In this document: positions 20,257 through 28,757 of the stretch, in pieces | How the letters are laid out: each line of letters opens with the position of its first letter | How positions within the stretch are numbered: the first letter of the stretch is position 1 | Origin: Roseovarius sp. THAF9 | Lineage (GTDB): Bacteria > Pseudomonadota > Alphaproteobacteria > Rhodobacterales > Rhodobacteraceae | DNA length: 64,000 bases | Assembly: GCF_009363715.1 (NCBI RefSeq) | Contig: NZ_CP045404.1 | Span: forward strand, 2,634,001 to 2,698,000 | Direction: 5' to 3' | The notes under the pieces: generated by a model | Databases searched by the model: none | The model's input: the letters and a program-made list of their open reading frames with translations, nothing else | Told to the model about the DNA's origin: nothing | Made by a program: the position numbers and the translations under genes

Positions 20257-20315
20257 CCCGGCTTTTTCTTGCTTAAAATACTCATAACGCCACGTCCGCC
20301 CCGGGCGTGGCGTTA
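20257..20315 (+). repeat. Intergenic repeat element, copy B
   Basis: Six bases after the valS stop the 28-nt motif recurs (20257-20284, one mismatch to copy A). It is again followed by a 10-bp perfect stem, TAACGCCACG (20285-20294) with its complement at 20306-20315. The stem sequence is unrelated to that in copy A, so structure rather than sequence is conserved after the motif. Confidence 0.7.
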
Positions 20316-20449
20316 ACATTTCTAGGCGCTTGAACCTGACACCGACGCCCTGCCACCGAAATACCGACGCAATACTGACGCGGGTTTCGGCCGTTAACCT
20401 CTCGACCCTTCGCCTTGCACCCGGCTCAGGTTTGACGTTACCTCTCCGC

Positions 20450-21556
20450 ATGACCGGCCCACGCTATACCGATATCGTCCGCGCCCTGCCCGCCTCGGTC
20501 CCCTTTGTCGGCCCCGAGGTCCGCGAGCGCGAAACTGGCACGCTCTTCGCCGCCCGTCTTGGCGCCAACGAGAACGTCTTCGGCCCCTCGCCCAAGGCCA
20601 TCGCGGCCATGCAGGAGGCGGTCCAGGACATCTGGAAATACAGCGACGCCACCAGCCACGACCTGCGCCACACGCTGGCCGCCCATTTCGACGTGGCGCC
20701 GGAAAATATCGTTGTAGGCGAAGGGATTGACGGTCTTCTGGGCTATCTCGTCCGACTGTTGGTCGAACCCGGCGATGCCGTCGTCACCTCCGACGGGGCC
20801 TATCCCACCTTCAACTACCACGTGGCGGGGTTCGGCGGGGACCTGCACAAGGTGCCCTACAAGGACGACCACGAAGACCCGACCGCGCTCTTTACCAAGG
20901 CGAAAGAGGTGGATGCGAAACTCGTCTACTTCGCCAATCCCGACAACCCGATGGGCACATGGCACGATGGCGCGCTGATCCGCGCCGCCCTCGAAGAACT
21001 GCCCGATGGCTGCCTTCTGATGCTCGACGAGGCCTACATAGAATTCGCTCCCGACGGCACAGCGCCGGAGCTGGACATAGACGACCCACGCGTCATCCGA
21101 ATGCGCACCTTTTCAAAGGCTTACGGCATCGCCGGGGCCCGCATCGCCTATGCCATGGGCGCGCCCGAGCTGATCCAGAGCTTCGACAAGATCCGCAATC
21201 ATTTCGGCGTCAATCGCGTGGCCCAGGCCGGCGCCCTGGCCGCACTGCAGGACGAGGCGTGGCTAACCAAAACGATCACCTGGATGGCCGAAGCCCGCGA
21301 CCGTATCGCCGAGATCGCCGCCGCCAACGGCCTGCACAGCCTGCCTTCCGCGGCCAATTTCGTCGCCATCGATTGCGGCCGAGATGGCGATTTCGCCCGC
21401 ACCGTCCTGAATGAACTGATCGAACGCGACCTCTTCGTGCGCATGCCGGGCGTGGCACCGCTCAACCGCTGCATCCGCATCAGTTGCGGGCGCCCGCAGG
21501 ACCTCGACCTGCTGGCAAAGGCCCTGCCCGAAGCGCTTGCAGCGGCCCGGTTGTAA
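20450..21556 (+). CDS. hisC: Histidinol-phosphate aminotransferase-type PLP enzyme
   Basis: 368 residues of a class I/II aminotransferase. GANENVFGPSPKA is the substrate/phosphate-binding N-terminal motif, YFANPDNPMG the PLP-contact loop and RTFSKAYGIAGARIAYA the lysine-containing motif (near residue 222). A closing arginine lies in CIRISCG. This is the HisC pattern and in roseobacters such genes are usually annotated HisC-like. The true substrate could be another amino acid since no his operon genes are adjacent. ATG 20450 (MTGPRYTDIV) is preferred; an upstream in-frame start at 20330 would place 40 unrelated residues ahead. Confidence 0.82.
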   Translation: MTGPRYTDIVRALPASVPFVGPEVRERETGTLFAARLGANENVFGPSPKAIAAMQEAVQDIWKYSDATSHDLRHTLAAHFDVAPENIVVGEGIDGLLGYLVRLLVEPGDAVVTSDGAYPTFNYHVAGFGGDLHKVPYKDDHEDPTALFTKAKEVDAKLVYFANPDNPMGTWHDGALIRAALEELPDGCLLMLDEAYIEFAPDGTAPELDIDDPRVIRMRTFSKAYGIAGARIAYAMGAPELIQSFDKIRNHFGVNRVAQAGALAALQDEAWLTKTITWMAEARDRIAEIAAANGLHSLPSAANFVAIDCGRDGDFARTVLNELIERDLFVRMPGVAPLNRCIRISCGRPQDLDLLAKALPEALAAARL

Positions 21557-21598
21557 AATTTAACTGACAGCAACAATTCCCGCACTAAGATCATACAT

Positions 21599-21778
21599 AT
21601 GAGACGTGGTCAGATGCAGGAAGCACCGAACTATACCAATGCCGCATTGGTCATGGGGCTGATCAATTTGCTTTGGATTTTCATGGCCTTGTGGATCATG
21701 TTCGGCCTGCCCGTGGTCATGGCCGTGGGCTACGGACTGAACCTTCTGATCACGCGATTCAGTCGCTCGAACGCTTAA
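21599..21778 (+). CDS. Small membrane protein (59 aa)
   Basis: ATG 21599 opens a 60-codon frame ending TAA 21778. The first ~17 residues are polar (MRRGQMQEAPNYTNAA). One long or two short hydrophobic segments follow (LVMGLINLLWIFMALWIMFG and PVVMAVGYGLNLLI), then a basic tail RFSRSNA. The balance of a hydrophobic core with positive ends looks like a genuine inner-membrane peptide. It lies 42 bp after hisC on the same strand, and its last 4 nt overlap the convergent aminotransferase stop. Function unknown. Confidence 0.6.
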   Translation: MRRGQMQEAPNYTNAALVMGLINLLWIFMALWIMFGLPVVMAVGYGLNLLITRFSRSNA

Positions 21779-22971
21779 GGCGCGGCCAGAACCTGCGCCG
21801 CTTTCTGTACCGCGCCATCGCCATGCGCGATATTCAGCGCAGTCAGCCCCGCCTCGACAGCCCCCAGCACACCCAGCAGCGCGTGACCGTTCAGGTGGCC
21901 CATATGCCCGATCCGGAAATAGCCGGTGCTGCGCGGATCATCCTCGGTCTGCATGCCCAGCCCGATGCCCAGCGTGACGCCCATATGAGCCTCAACCCAG
22001 TGGCGCAGGTCTTCGCCCAACGGCTTGCCGATCGCCAGTGACGTTACCGCCCGGCTACGATGCGCGGCATCCGGAATGTTCAGCCTCAGCGGCCCCTCCG
22101 CGCCCCACGCGTCGCACGCAGCCCAGACCGCATGTGCCAGCCGGTCATGCCGCGCCCAGACGGCCTCGACCCCTTCTTCACCAAGCATATCAAGGGCTTC
22201 GCGCAGGCCATACAGGTGATGCGTCGGCGCAGTGCCGCCGAAGTACTGGTAGAAGAGTTCCGGCTCGGTGCGTGGCACCCAATCCCAATAGCGGCTGACG
22301 CGCGGAACCGTCTGGCGCACATCCGATGCCTTATCGTTGAAAAAGACGAATCCCAACCCCGGCGGCGTCATCAGCCCCTTCTGGCTGCCCGCGACCATCA
22401 CGTCGACGCCCCAAGCGTCCATCTCGAATCTGTCACAAGCCAGCGAAGCGATGCAATCGGCGGCCAAAAGCGCGGGATGCCCCGCCGCATCCATCGCCGC
22501 GCGCACCCCGGCCACATCGTTCAGAACCGACGAGGACGTGTCCACATGGGTGACCAGCACCGCCTTGATATCATGAGACTCATCAGCACGCAGCGCGTCC
22601 TCGACCGCTTGGCAGTCAACCGGCGCCTGCCGTCCGAAATCCAGCAACTGCACCTCGATCCCACGCGCCTCGGAGACCTCGGCCCAGCCGTGCCCGAACC
22701 GTCCCGTCGCCAGTACCAGCACCTTTTCCCCGGGCTGCACGGTATTGGCCAGGCTCGCCTCCCACGCGGCGTGTCCGTTGCCGATATAGATCGCCGCATG
22801 GCCCTTGGTGCGCGCCACGACACACAGGTCCGCCACCAGCTTCGGCATCATGTCCACCAACTCGCCGGCATAGATATTGGGCGAGGCGCGGTTCATCGCC
22901 CGCAGCACCCGATCGGGCATCACCGAAGGGCCCGGAATGGCCAGGTAAGGGCGTCCGCCGGCACCACTCAT
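21775..22971 (-). CDS. Class V aminotransferase, alanine-glyoxylate/serine-glyoxylate type
   Basis: 398 residues of a PLP enzyme of the AGT/serine-glyoxylate aminotransferase group. YLAIPGPSVMPDRVL is the canonical N-terminal motif, HVDTSSSVLND and DCIASLA flank the PLP aspartate, and MVAGSQKGLMTPPGLGF (near residue 195) carries the lysine. The C-terminal FRIGHMGHL contains the carboxylate-binding arginine. It could act in glyoxylate/glycine-serine metabolism or purine-derived glyoxylate use. ATG 22971 is chosen over the adjacent GTG 22974. Confidence 0.85.
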   Translation of the reverse strand: MSGAGGRPYLAIPGPSVMPDRVLRAMNRASPNIYAGELVDMMPKLVADLCVVARTKGHAAIYIGNGHAAWEASLANTVQPGEKVLVLATGRFGHGWAEVSEARGIEVQLLDFGRQAPVDCQAVEDALRADESHDIKAVLVTHVDTSSSVLNDVAGVRAAMDAAGHPALLAADCIASLACDRFEMDAWGVDVMVAGSQKGLMTPPGLGFVFFNDKASDVRQTVPRVSRYWDWVPRTEPELFYQYFGGTAPTHHLYGLREALDMLGEEGVEAVWARHDRLAHAVWAACDAWGAEGPLRLNIPDAAHRSRAVTSLAIGKPLGEDLRHWVEAHMGVTLGIGLGMQTEDDPRSTGYFRIGHMGHLNGHALLGVLGAVEAGLTALNIAHGDGAVQKAAQVLAAP

Positions 22972-23098
22972 CACACGTCTCCATCTCTAGAATTGCGTGC
23001 AACTTAGCCGCATCACCAGCGCCGTCAATCGCCCTTGCTTGCCATGGGCGCGGCCTGCCCCTACATGGGGGCGTCACGGCAGACGGCGAAGGGCCTTC

Positions 23099-23782
23099 AT
23101 GAAGTTCATCAAGCGGATCACCGACTGGGAGCGCAACCTGCGCGCCTCCTACAACACCGACCTGTCGACGCCGGAAAACCGCCGCCGGGCGCGGATCTAC
23201 AATCTGTGGTTCGACCACGAGATCCTGCGCGGCGTCTGGACCAACTTCTTTCAGGTCGCGCCGGGCGTGTTTCGCTCCAACCACCCCACGCTCAAACGCT
23301 TCGCGAAGATGAAGGAAAACGGGATCAACACCGTTCTGAACCTGCGCGGCGACTACCCCTCGGCCCATTACTTCGCCGAGGTCGAGACCTGCCGCGAACT
23401 TGGCCTGAACCTCGTCAGCATCAGCCTCCAGGCCCGCCACGCGCCCCCCGCCGAGGACCTCCTGGCGCTGATCGACACGTTCCGCACGCTGGAAAAGCCG
23501 TTCGTCATGCATTGCAAGTCCGGTGCCGATCGTGCCGGTCTCGCTTCGGCCATCTACCTGCTGGTGATCGAAGGCGCGCCGCTGGAGGTCGCCCGCCGCC
23601 AGCTTGGCCTGCGCTACCTGCACGTGCGGCGCTCCAAGACAGGCACGCTCGACCATATCCTCGACGTCTATGAGGCCCGCAATGCCAAGGCGCCCATCTC
23701 GTTCGAGGATTGGCTGAAGACTGAATACGACCACCTCGCCCTGCAAGCCGATTACCAGGCGAACAACAAACCCTGGTTCTGA
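23099..23782 (+). CDS. Tyrosine/dual-specificity protein phosphatase family
   Basis: 227 residues. The P-loop VMHCKSGADRAGLAS (near residue 140) has the CX5R active site with cysteine and arginine. An upstream NTVLNLRGDYPSAHYFAEVE region supplies the typical strand and a likely general-acid loop. The family removes phosphate from tyrosine (or other phospho-substrates) through a cysteinyl-phosphate. The start is placed at MKFIKRITDWERN; upstream frame is not protein-like. It is convergent with the glycosyltransferase gene (6 bp apart). Its substrate is unknown. Confidence 0.85.
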   Translation: MKFIKRITDWERNLRASYNTDLSTPENRRRARIYNLWFDHEILRGVWTNFFQVAPGVFRSNHPTLKRFAKMKENGINTVLNLRGDYPSAHYFAEVETCRELGLNLVSISLQARHAPPAEDLLALIDTFRTLEKPFVMHCKSGADRAGLASAIYLLVIEGAPLEVARRQLGLRYLHVRRSKTGTLDHILDVYEARNAKAPISFEDWLKTEYDHLALQADYQANNKPWF

Positions 23783-23788
23783 GCGTGT

Positions 23789-24481
23789 TCAGTACCGCCG
23801 CAATAGGTCCTCGGGCCGGGTGCCGCAGAGGTAGCGCAGCAACAGCAACAGGTTCCGCCCGCCCCGGCGCAGCCACCCGTCGCGCCTGTAGCGTTCCGCG
23901 CTCGTCGTCACCGTCGCGGGCAAAAGCGTGATCCGCCGCCCCAGCGCCTGTGCAATGGCCACATCCTCCATCAGCGGAATGTCCGAATAGCCCCCGGCGT
24001 CATCGTATTCGAACCGCGACAGCAACAGCCCCTGGTCCCCATAGGGCAGCCCGAACACCTTGCTACGCAGGTTGGCCCAGCCCGCCACGACCCGCGCCGC
24101 CAGACCCCGCGAATCGAACGCCAGCCGGAACGCCGCCGCGCCCTGCCCGTTTGCGATATGCGCCTTCACCACCTCGGGCCAGCCCGGCGGCAAAACGCTA
24201 TCGGCGTGAAGCACCAACAGCCACTCGCCCCGCGCCACGCGCACGCCCCGCCGCAATTGCCCGCCGCGCGACGCCGCACCGACAACAAACACCGCGCCCG
24301 CAGCCTCGGCGATCTGCCCCGTCGCATCCTGCGATCCACCGTCAGAGATCACCAGTTCGCGGATCAGCCCCGCCTCCAGCCCTTCGGCCAGTGCGGGCAG
24401 CGACCGCGCCAGCCCGGCCTCGGCGTTCAGTGTCGGCATCACCACGGAAAGTTTCGCCCGCATCGTTGCAAACCCTGTCAT
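23789..24481 (-). CDS. Family 2 glycosyltransferase (TIGR04283-like)
   Basis: About 230 residues with a GT-A fold: LSVVMPTLNAEAGLARSL near the N-terminus, ELVISDGGSQDATGQIA with the nucleotide aspartate, LLVLHADSVLPPGW (DxD-like metal site) and SDIPLMEDVAIAQAL (acceptor ED motif). The pattern is that of the TIGR04283 group (rSAM/selenodomain-associated, or arsenosugar-type, transferases). No selenium or arsenic genes are next to it, so no product is assigned. Start 24481 or the internal ATG at 24463 (MRAKLSVVMP) are both possible. It is divergent from ygfZ. Confidence 0.8.
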   Translation of the reverse strand: MTGFATMRAKLSVVMPTLNAEAGLARSLPALAEGLEAGLIRELVISDGGSQDATGQIAEAAGAVFVVGAASRGGQLRRGVRVARGEWLLVLHADSVLPPGWPEVVKAHIANGQGAAAFRLAFDSRGLAARVVAGWANLRSKVFGLPYGDQGLLLSRFEYDDAGGYSDIPLMEDVAIAQALGRRITLLPATVTTSAERYRRDGWLRRGGRNLLLLLRYLCGTRPEDLLRRY

Positions 24482-24530
24482 TTCATCGCCGGTTTCTTAT
24501 ATGACGCCCATGACAAAGACGAGGCCGCAG

Positions 24531-25262
24531 ATGACCCGCAAGATCTTTCAGATCACCGGCGCCGAGGCCAGTTCCTTTCTCCAGGGGCTGGTCACCAACG
24601 ACATCGCGAAACTGGACCACGGCTTGGTCTATGCCGCCATGCTGACGCCGCAGGGCAAGTACCTCGCCGATTTCCTGCTGGTCCCGTGGGACGGCGCGAT
24701 CCTGCTCGACGTCGACGAAAGCCTGGCCGACGGGCTGCTGCAACGGCTCAACATGTACAAGCTGCGCGCCGATGTGCAGATCACGCAGACCGACCTTGCC
24801 GTCTGGCGCGGGACCGGCGAGCGTCCCGAGGGGGCCTTTGCCGATCCGCGCCACCCCGCCCTGGGCTGGCGTCTATACGGCGCCGAGTCAGGAGATGACG
24901 GCAGCAATTTCGAAGCCATCCGCGTGGCGCATTGCATTCCGCTCACGAATGTAGAGTTGACGCCCGATACCTTCATTCTCGAGGCCGGGTTCGAGCGACT
25001 GAACGGCGTCGATTTCCGCAAGGGATGTTATGTCGGGCAGGAAGTGACCGCGCGAATGAAGCACAAGACCGAACTGCGCAAGGGGCTGGCGTCCGTCTCG
25101 CTCGATGGCAGCGCCCCGGTCGGCACGCCGATCACCGCGGACGGCAAGGCCGTGGGCACTCTGTTCACCCAATCGGGCGACCGCGCCATCGCCTATCTGC
25201 GCTTTAATCGTGCAAAGGGCGCGATGCAGGCCGCATCTGCGACCGTCACCCTGCCAGAGTGA
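24531..25262 (+). CDS. ygfZ: Folate-binding protein YgfZ/GcvT-like
   Basis: About 243 residues related to the aminomethyltransferase T-protein. The diagnostic motif is FRKGCYVGQEVTARMKHK (near residue 165), the K-G-C-[YF]-x-G-Q-E signature of YgfZ/IBA57 proteins. SSFLQGLVTNDI and MLTPQGKYLADFL near the N-terminus belong to the same fold. These tetrahydrofolate-binding proteins help maintain or assemble certain iron-sulfur enzymes. ATG 24531 fits the family N-terminus; two upstream in-frame ATGs (from 24501) are possible. Confidence 0.9.
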   Translation: MTRKIFQITGAEASSFLQGLVTNDIAKLDHGLVYAAMLTPQGKYLADFLLVPWDGAILLDVDESLADGLLQRLNMYKLRADVQITQTDLAVWRGTGERPEGAFADPRHPALGWRLYGAESGDDGSNFEAIRVAHCIPLTNVELTPDTFILEAGFERLNGVDFRKGCYVGQEVTARMKHKTELRKGLASVSLDGSAPVGTPITADGKAVGTLFTQSGDRAIAYLRFNRAKGAMQAASATVTLPE

Positions 25263-25310
25263 CGCGACGTCTCGACGCAGCCAGCCCTGCGAAAGCTTTG
25301 CGCGCGAAGG

Positions 25311-25874
25311 TCAGGCGCGTTCGGCGTAATCCATCGTGTCGGTGTTGACGATGATCTCTTCGTCGGGGCCGACGAACGGTGGCACCATCACCTTCACGCC
25401 GTTGTCGAGAATCGCCGGCTTGAAGCTGTTGGCGGCCGTCTGACCTTTGACCACAGGCTCGGTTTCCGCGACGCGGCAATTCACTTTCTGCGGCAGGGTC
25501 GCGTTCAACGCCTCGTTTTCGTAAAATTCGACAGTGATCGTCATGCCGTCCTGAAGAAAGGGACGGCGTTCACCCAGAAGCTCGGCTGGCAGTTCGATCT
25601 GCTCGTAAGTCTCTGAATCCATGAAGACAAGCATCCCGTCCGTCTCATAGAGGAACTGCTGATCCTTCTGCTCCAGCCGGACGCGCTCGACTTTGTCCGC
25701 ACTTCTAAACCGTTCGTTAAGCTTTGATCCGTTACGAAGGTTACGCAACTCCACCTGGGCGAATGCGCCGCCTTTGCCCGGCTTCACATGATCCACTTTG
25801 ACGGCGCTCCAAAGGCCATCATTGTGTTCTAGGACGTTACCGGGACGAATCTCGTTTCCATTGATTTTGGGCAT
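25311..25874 (-). CDS. efp: Elongation factor P
   Basis: 187 residues, the normal EF-P length. [16 protein letters not shown] near residue 30 carries the loop lysine that is often beta-lysylated and reaches the peptidyl-transferase centre. [19 protein letters not shown] and the C-terminal OB domain ([18 protein letters not shown]) complete the protein. It rescues ribosomes stalled on polyproline. The start at 25874 ([12 protein letters not shown]) fits the family; a longer frame to 25946 is discarded. Whether the modification enzymes EpmA/EpmB exist cannot be seen here. Confidence 0.96.
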   Translation of the reverse strand: MPKINGNEIRPGNVLEHNDGLWSAVKVDHVKPGKGGAFAQVELRNLRNGSKLNERFRSADKVERVRLEQKDQQFLYETDGMLVFMDSETYEQIELPAELLGERRPFLQDGMTITVEFYENEALNATLPQKVNCRVAETEPVVKGQTAANSFKPAILDNGVKVMVPPFVGPDEEIIVNTDTMDYAERA

Positions 25875-26092
25875 TGTGGCGTAACCATGACAAAAGGTTG
25901 ATCGATCTTTGTCCAACCCTATATCTAGCGAAGCGATGACGTGCAAGACGACGACATATCGTGCTGCAAACGCAGCGAGCCATGCGGTAAATGCAAGGGT
26001 GGTATGTGATTGGGGGCTATCCGAATCGCATAAAACCCGCCATAACCGGCGTCACGCCTGAAGCACAAGAGCAATAAAAACAAGGACGAAAC

Positions 26093-26413
26093 ATGAAAGA
26101 TTTCGTTGACGGTACGGCTTTCAACGCTGAACAAGGCAACCGTGCCCGCAAACTCTTCGCAGCCGTCGTACTGGCTGCTCTGGACGACGCCATTGCCGAC
26201 GACAAGAAGTATGGCAATGGGCCGGAACAGATCGCCCGCTGGGCCCGTTCCCGCGATGGACGCGAGGTGTTGTCCTGCGCCGGAATCGATCCGAACGAAC
26301 GTGTCGTGACCGGTCTGATGGATTTCGTGGGCAAAGGTGTGCGCACCTCGGTTGCCCTGTCGCGTGAAGAAAGCGAGCGCCGCAATGCCGCCGCGCAGGC
26401 CGAAGCCGCCTGA
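26093..26413 (+). CDS. DUF6280-like small protein
   Basis: 106 residues, mostly helical and charged, with no signal peptide or membrane segment. The core AVVLAALDDAIADDKKYG and QIARWARSRDGREVL are conserved in roseobacter proteins I recall as DUF6280. Function unknown. It has a purine-rich leader (CAAGGACGAAAC before ATG) acting as the ribosome site and a strong terminator 21 bp after its stop, so it is probably a single-gene transcript. Confidence 0.75.
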   Translation: MKDFVDGTAFNAEQGNRARKLFAAVVLAALDDAIADDKKYGNGPEQIARWARSRDGREVLSCAGIDPNERVVTGLMDFVGKGVRTSVALSREESERRNAAAQAEAA

Positions 26414-26433
26414 CACGCGACAAACCCCAAAGT

Positions 26434-26466
26434 GAAAGAGCCCTGCCGCTGCGGCAGGGCTCTTTC
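26434..26466. terminator. Strong bidirectional terminator
   Basis: A perfect 15-bp stem (26434-26448 with 26452-26466, 3-nt loop CTG) built around AGAGCCCTGCCG, ending in CTTTCGTTT on the plus strand and in CTTTCACTTTGG on the minus strand. It can stop transcription both from the DUF6280 gene (plus) and from the decayed hydrolase gene (minus), whose ancient stop is only 12 bp away. Confidence 0.85.
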
Positions 26467-26477
26467 GTTTCCAAGGG

Positions 26478-27052
26478 TCACGTGGCGAACACGACGGCCC
26501 AGATGAACAGCAGAAAAGCTCCAGCCCCGCCAGCACCGCGATCAACAGCCGCGACCGCAAACTGGGAAACCGCCATATCAGAACGCCGCACAGCACCGCC
26601 GACAGGCCCATCTCGACTGGCCCGACCACCCCGGCATGGTGCGCCCTGTCCCAGTAACTGACCGGACTTTGAAACACCCAGCCGGTCAGCGGCCAGAAAT
26701 GCTACCGTCCGTCATCATGGTGCAAGGGCAAATCCAGCGCCAGATGCATCAACCCTGATACGGTAAACACCATGCCGTTCCGCGCGCGCCACCACCACGC
26801 CAATCCCAACCCCGCGCCTCAGACAAGAAACGAATTGTCGATCCGGAACACCCGCTGCCACGCGTCGGAAAAGCAAAGCGTGCCAAAGACATACCCCGGA
26901 TCAAGCCCCAGCAGGTAAAGCGAGACCCCGACCATCACGTAAAGCGACAGATCCGGTGCCAGCCCGCCTGCCACAGCGGCAACCGTGCGCCGCCGATCAA
27001 ACGGTCGGGCAAAGGCCGCAGCGGCGAATATCACATGGGCCGGCGTGTTCAT
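26478..27052 (-). pseudogene. Decayed membrane protein (YdjM/DUF457-type 'metal-dependent hydrolase')
   Basis: The frame starts well at 27052 (MNTPAHVIFAAAAFARP, then AGGLAPDLSLYVMVGVSLY) but meets TGA at 26819-26821 after NSFLV. The same frame then continues as recognisable protein (MVFTVSGLMHLALDLPLHHD) to a TAG at 26702-26704. It continues again through HFWPLTGWVFQSPVSYWDRAH and HAGVVGPVEMGL. A final one-base frame change near 26515 is needed to reach the expected ending FLLFIWAVVFAT and TGA 26478. Two nonsense codons plus one frameshift in an otherwise family-like sequence mark it as a pseudogene, or as several sequencing errors. The intact form is a small polytopic membrane protein. Confidence 0.8.
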
Positions 27053-27398
27053 CTCTTCCCCCCCCCCCCCGCTGGGGCGACGTTTTGCGGCCTTCGGCGC
27101 ACGGAAGATGACCGTTGCAAGATCCCCCTGATCCGCAGCCTGTCGGGCGCTTTGAGCGCGCCACGCACTGTGCTCTATAATACCGTCGCCAAAGACCGGG
27201 GGCACGATCATCACCGCAGGCATAGGCGCGGACATTTCGCGGCGGGCAGCTTGCGCGCGGCCTGTGTCTCTGATGTCAGGCAGCTTTGGACATCGCGTTC
27301 GACGCATTTGCGCACGCTGCCCGCACAGCGTCGGCCGATCGATAAGACACCGCTCTGACCCCGTACAATCGTCCTGCCCTGGCAGAGCCGTGCACCCG
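27053..27398. other. Intergenic stretch with a 13-C homopolymer
   Basis: 346 bp between the start of the decayed hydrolase and the stop of the PopZ-like gene. The only notable element is a run of 13 C (27058-27070), which on the minus strand is G13 followed by AAGAG and then the ATG of the hydrolase, so it occupies the ribosome-binding region. Open frames crossing this stretch are not protein-like. No RNA gene is seen. Confidence 0.6.
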
Positions 27399-28640
27399 TT
27401 ATTCCAGGTCCTGCCCCATCATCGCGCGATGAATTTCGCGGCGCACCAGTTTTCGGACGTTGCGCGTGATCCGTTCGCCCAAAGTGCCTTGCAATTCCTG
27501 CCGCACGATCTCGCTCACAAGGTCGCGCAACGCGTCCTCGTCCAAGATCGCGTCAGCATCCTCGCGGTACCAAGACGTGTCCTCGGTTTCGGCGTCCGTC
27601 CCAGCCGCAAAGGGCCCATTCGTCTGTGCGTGGGTTGCAGGTTCCTCACGCTCCACGCTCTGCCGGATCGCTTCGGCCTGCTGTGATGCCTGATCCGGGT
27701 CCAAAGCGTCCGCGTCGCCACTGTCTTGCCGGGCGTCCTGTTCCGCGTCGCGCGATACATTGTCTCTGGCCGTGCGCGACGCAAAGACCGGTTCCGCCAG
27801 TTCAAGGTGGTCTTCCCACGGTAGCGGTTCGGTCTGTCCGCCCGCATAGGCGTCTTCCGACGCGCCGTCAGGCTCCCACTGGTCGTCGCGCGCGGCGACG
27901 ACGGCCTCAACCTCCGCGATCCGCGCCTCCAGCTCCGACGTCACGACCTCACGCTCCGGCGTGTCGTCCGCGGCGCCCTCGCCATCCTCGGCGGATGTAG
28001 CCGAGGCGAACACAAAATCCTCGTCTCCGGCAAAGCTCGCCGCCTCGAAATCGTCGTCCCCTTCGTCCGCCGCATCGGACAGGCCGTGATGCGCCGGGTC
28101 CGAACCCTCGTCGGGATCGGTCTCCGCGCCAAGACCGCCTTCCGCCGTCAACCATTCCTTGAGATGCGCGTCGTCATTCTGCTCGTCCGCTTCAGATGCC
28201 TCGCCCGACATTTCGAATGATCCCGCATCATCGCCATTGTCCTCGTGCAGCGCGGCGCTGTCTTCCGTCTGCCCGGTCTCGACCTCTTCGGCTGGCGCGT
28301 CGGACGGGATCTGCCATTGTTCAAGCGTCAGGTGTTCGGTTTCTTCCTCGGGCAGCGGCTCGGGGTCACGATCAGCATTGTGCTCGACCTTGGCCGCATC
28401 GCCGTCCGGCGCGTCCGGCTCGACCCGGAACGACGGCGTCAGAACCAGCCGTGCATCGCGCGCAGGCGTCGCAGCCTCCGGTGTGACGTCATTGTTGGGG
28501 GCAGGATCAGCCTTCGGCGCGTCCGCGCCTGCGTGGCTTGATCCCGTGTCCCCGGACGCGGCAGGTTTTTCAACCGACACAAGCCGGCGAATAGACGACA
28601 GAACGTCCTCTATTTCCGCATTCGAAACGGGATCAGACAT
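27399..28640 (-). CDS. PopZ-like (DUF2497-type) acidic protein
   Basis: 413 residues in three parts. The N-terminal ~25 residues contain NAEIEDVLSSIRRLVSVEK, which resembles the EEILASIRRII element of PopZ/DUF2497 proteins. A very long, acidic, low-complexity linker follows (about 30-350, rich in D, E, A and S). A C-terminal helical module comes last (ILDEDALRDLVSEIVRQEL and ITRNVRKLVRREIHRAM), like the PopZ oligomerisation region. Caulobacter PopZ forms polar condensates that anchor the ParB-origin complex. The linker here is far longer than in Caulobacter (177 aa in total). ATG 28640 is used rather than TTG 28646. Polar function is inferred only. Confidence 0.6.
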   Translation of the reverse strand: MSDPVSNAEIEDVLSSIRRLVSVEKPAASGDTGSSHAGADAPKADPAPNNDVTPEAATPARDARLVLTPSFRVEPDAPDGDAAKVEHNADRDPEPLPEEETEHLTLEQWQIPSDAPAEEVETGQTEDSAALHEDNGDDAGSFEMSGEASEADEQNDDAHLKEWLTAEGGLGAETDPDEGSDPAHHGLSDAADEGDDDFEAASFAGDEDFVFASATSAEDGEGAADDTPEREVVTSELEARIAEVEAVVAARDDQWEPDGASEDAYAGGQTEPLPWEDHLELAEPVFASRTARDNVSRDAEQDARQDSGDADALDPDQASQQAEAIRQSVEREEPATHAQTNGPFAAGTDAETEDTSWYREDADAILDEDALRDLVSEIVRQELQGTLGERITRNVRKLVRREIHRAMMGQDLE

Positions 28641-28757
28641 GCTCAACTACCATTCTTGCCTGCGTTCCAGTGTAGCGGCTGCCGCAAATTCGCACAACAT
28701 TTTAGAACGCCGCCTTTTAGGCGCTTTTGTCATTCTCGCCACGGCTTGCTCGTCTCG

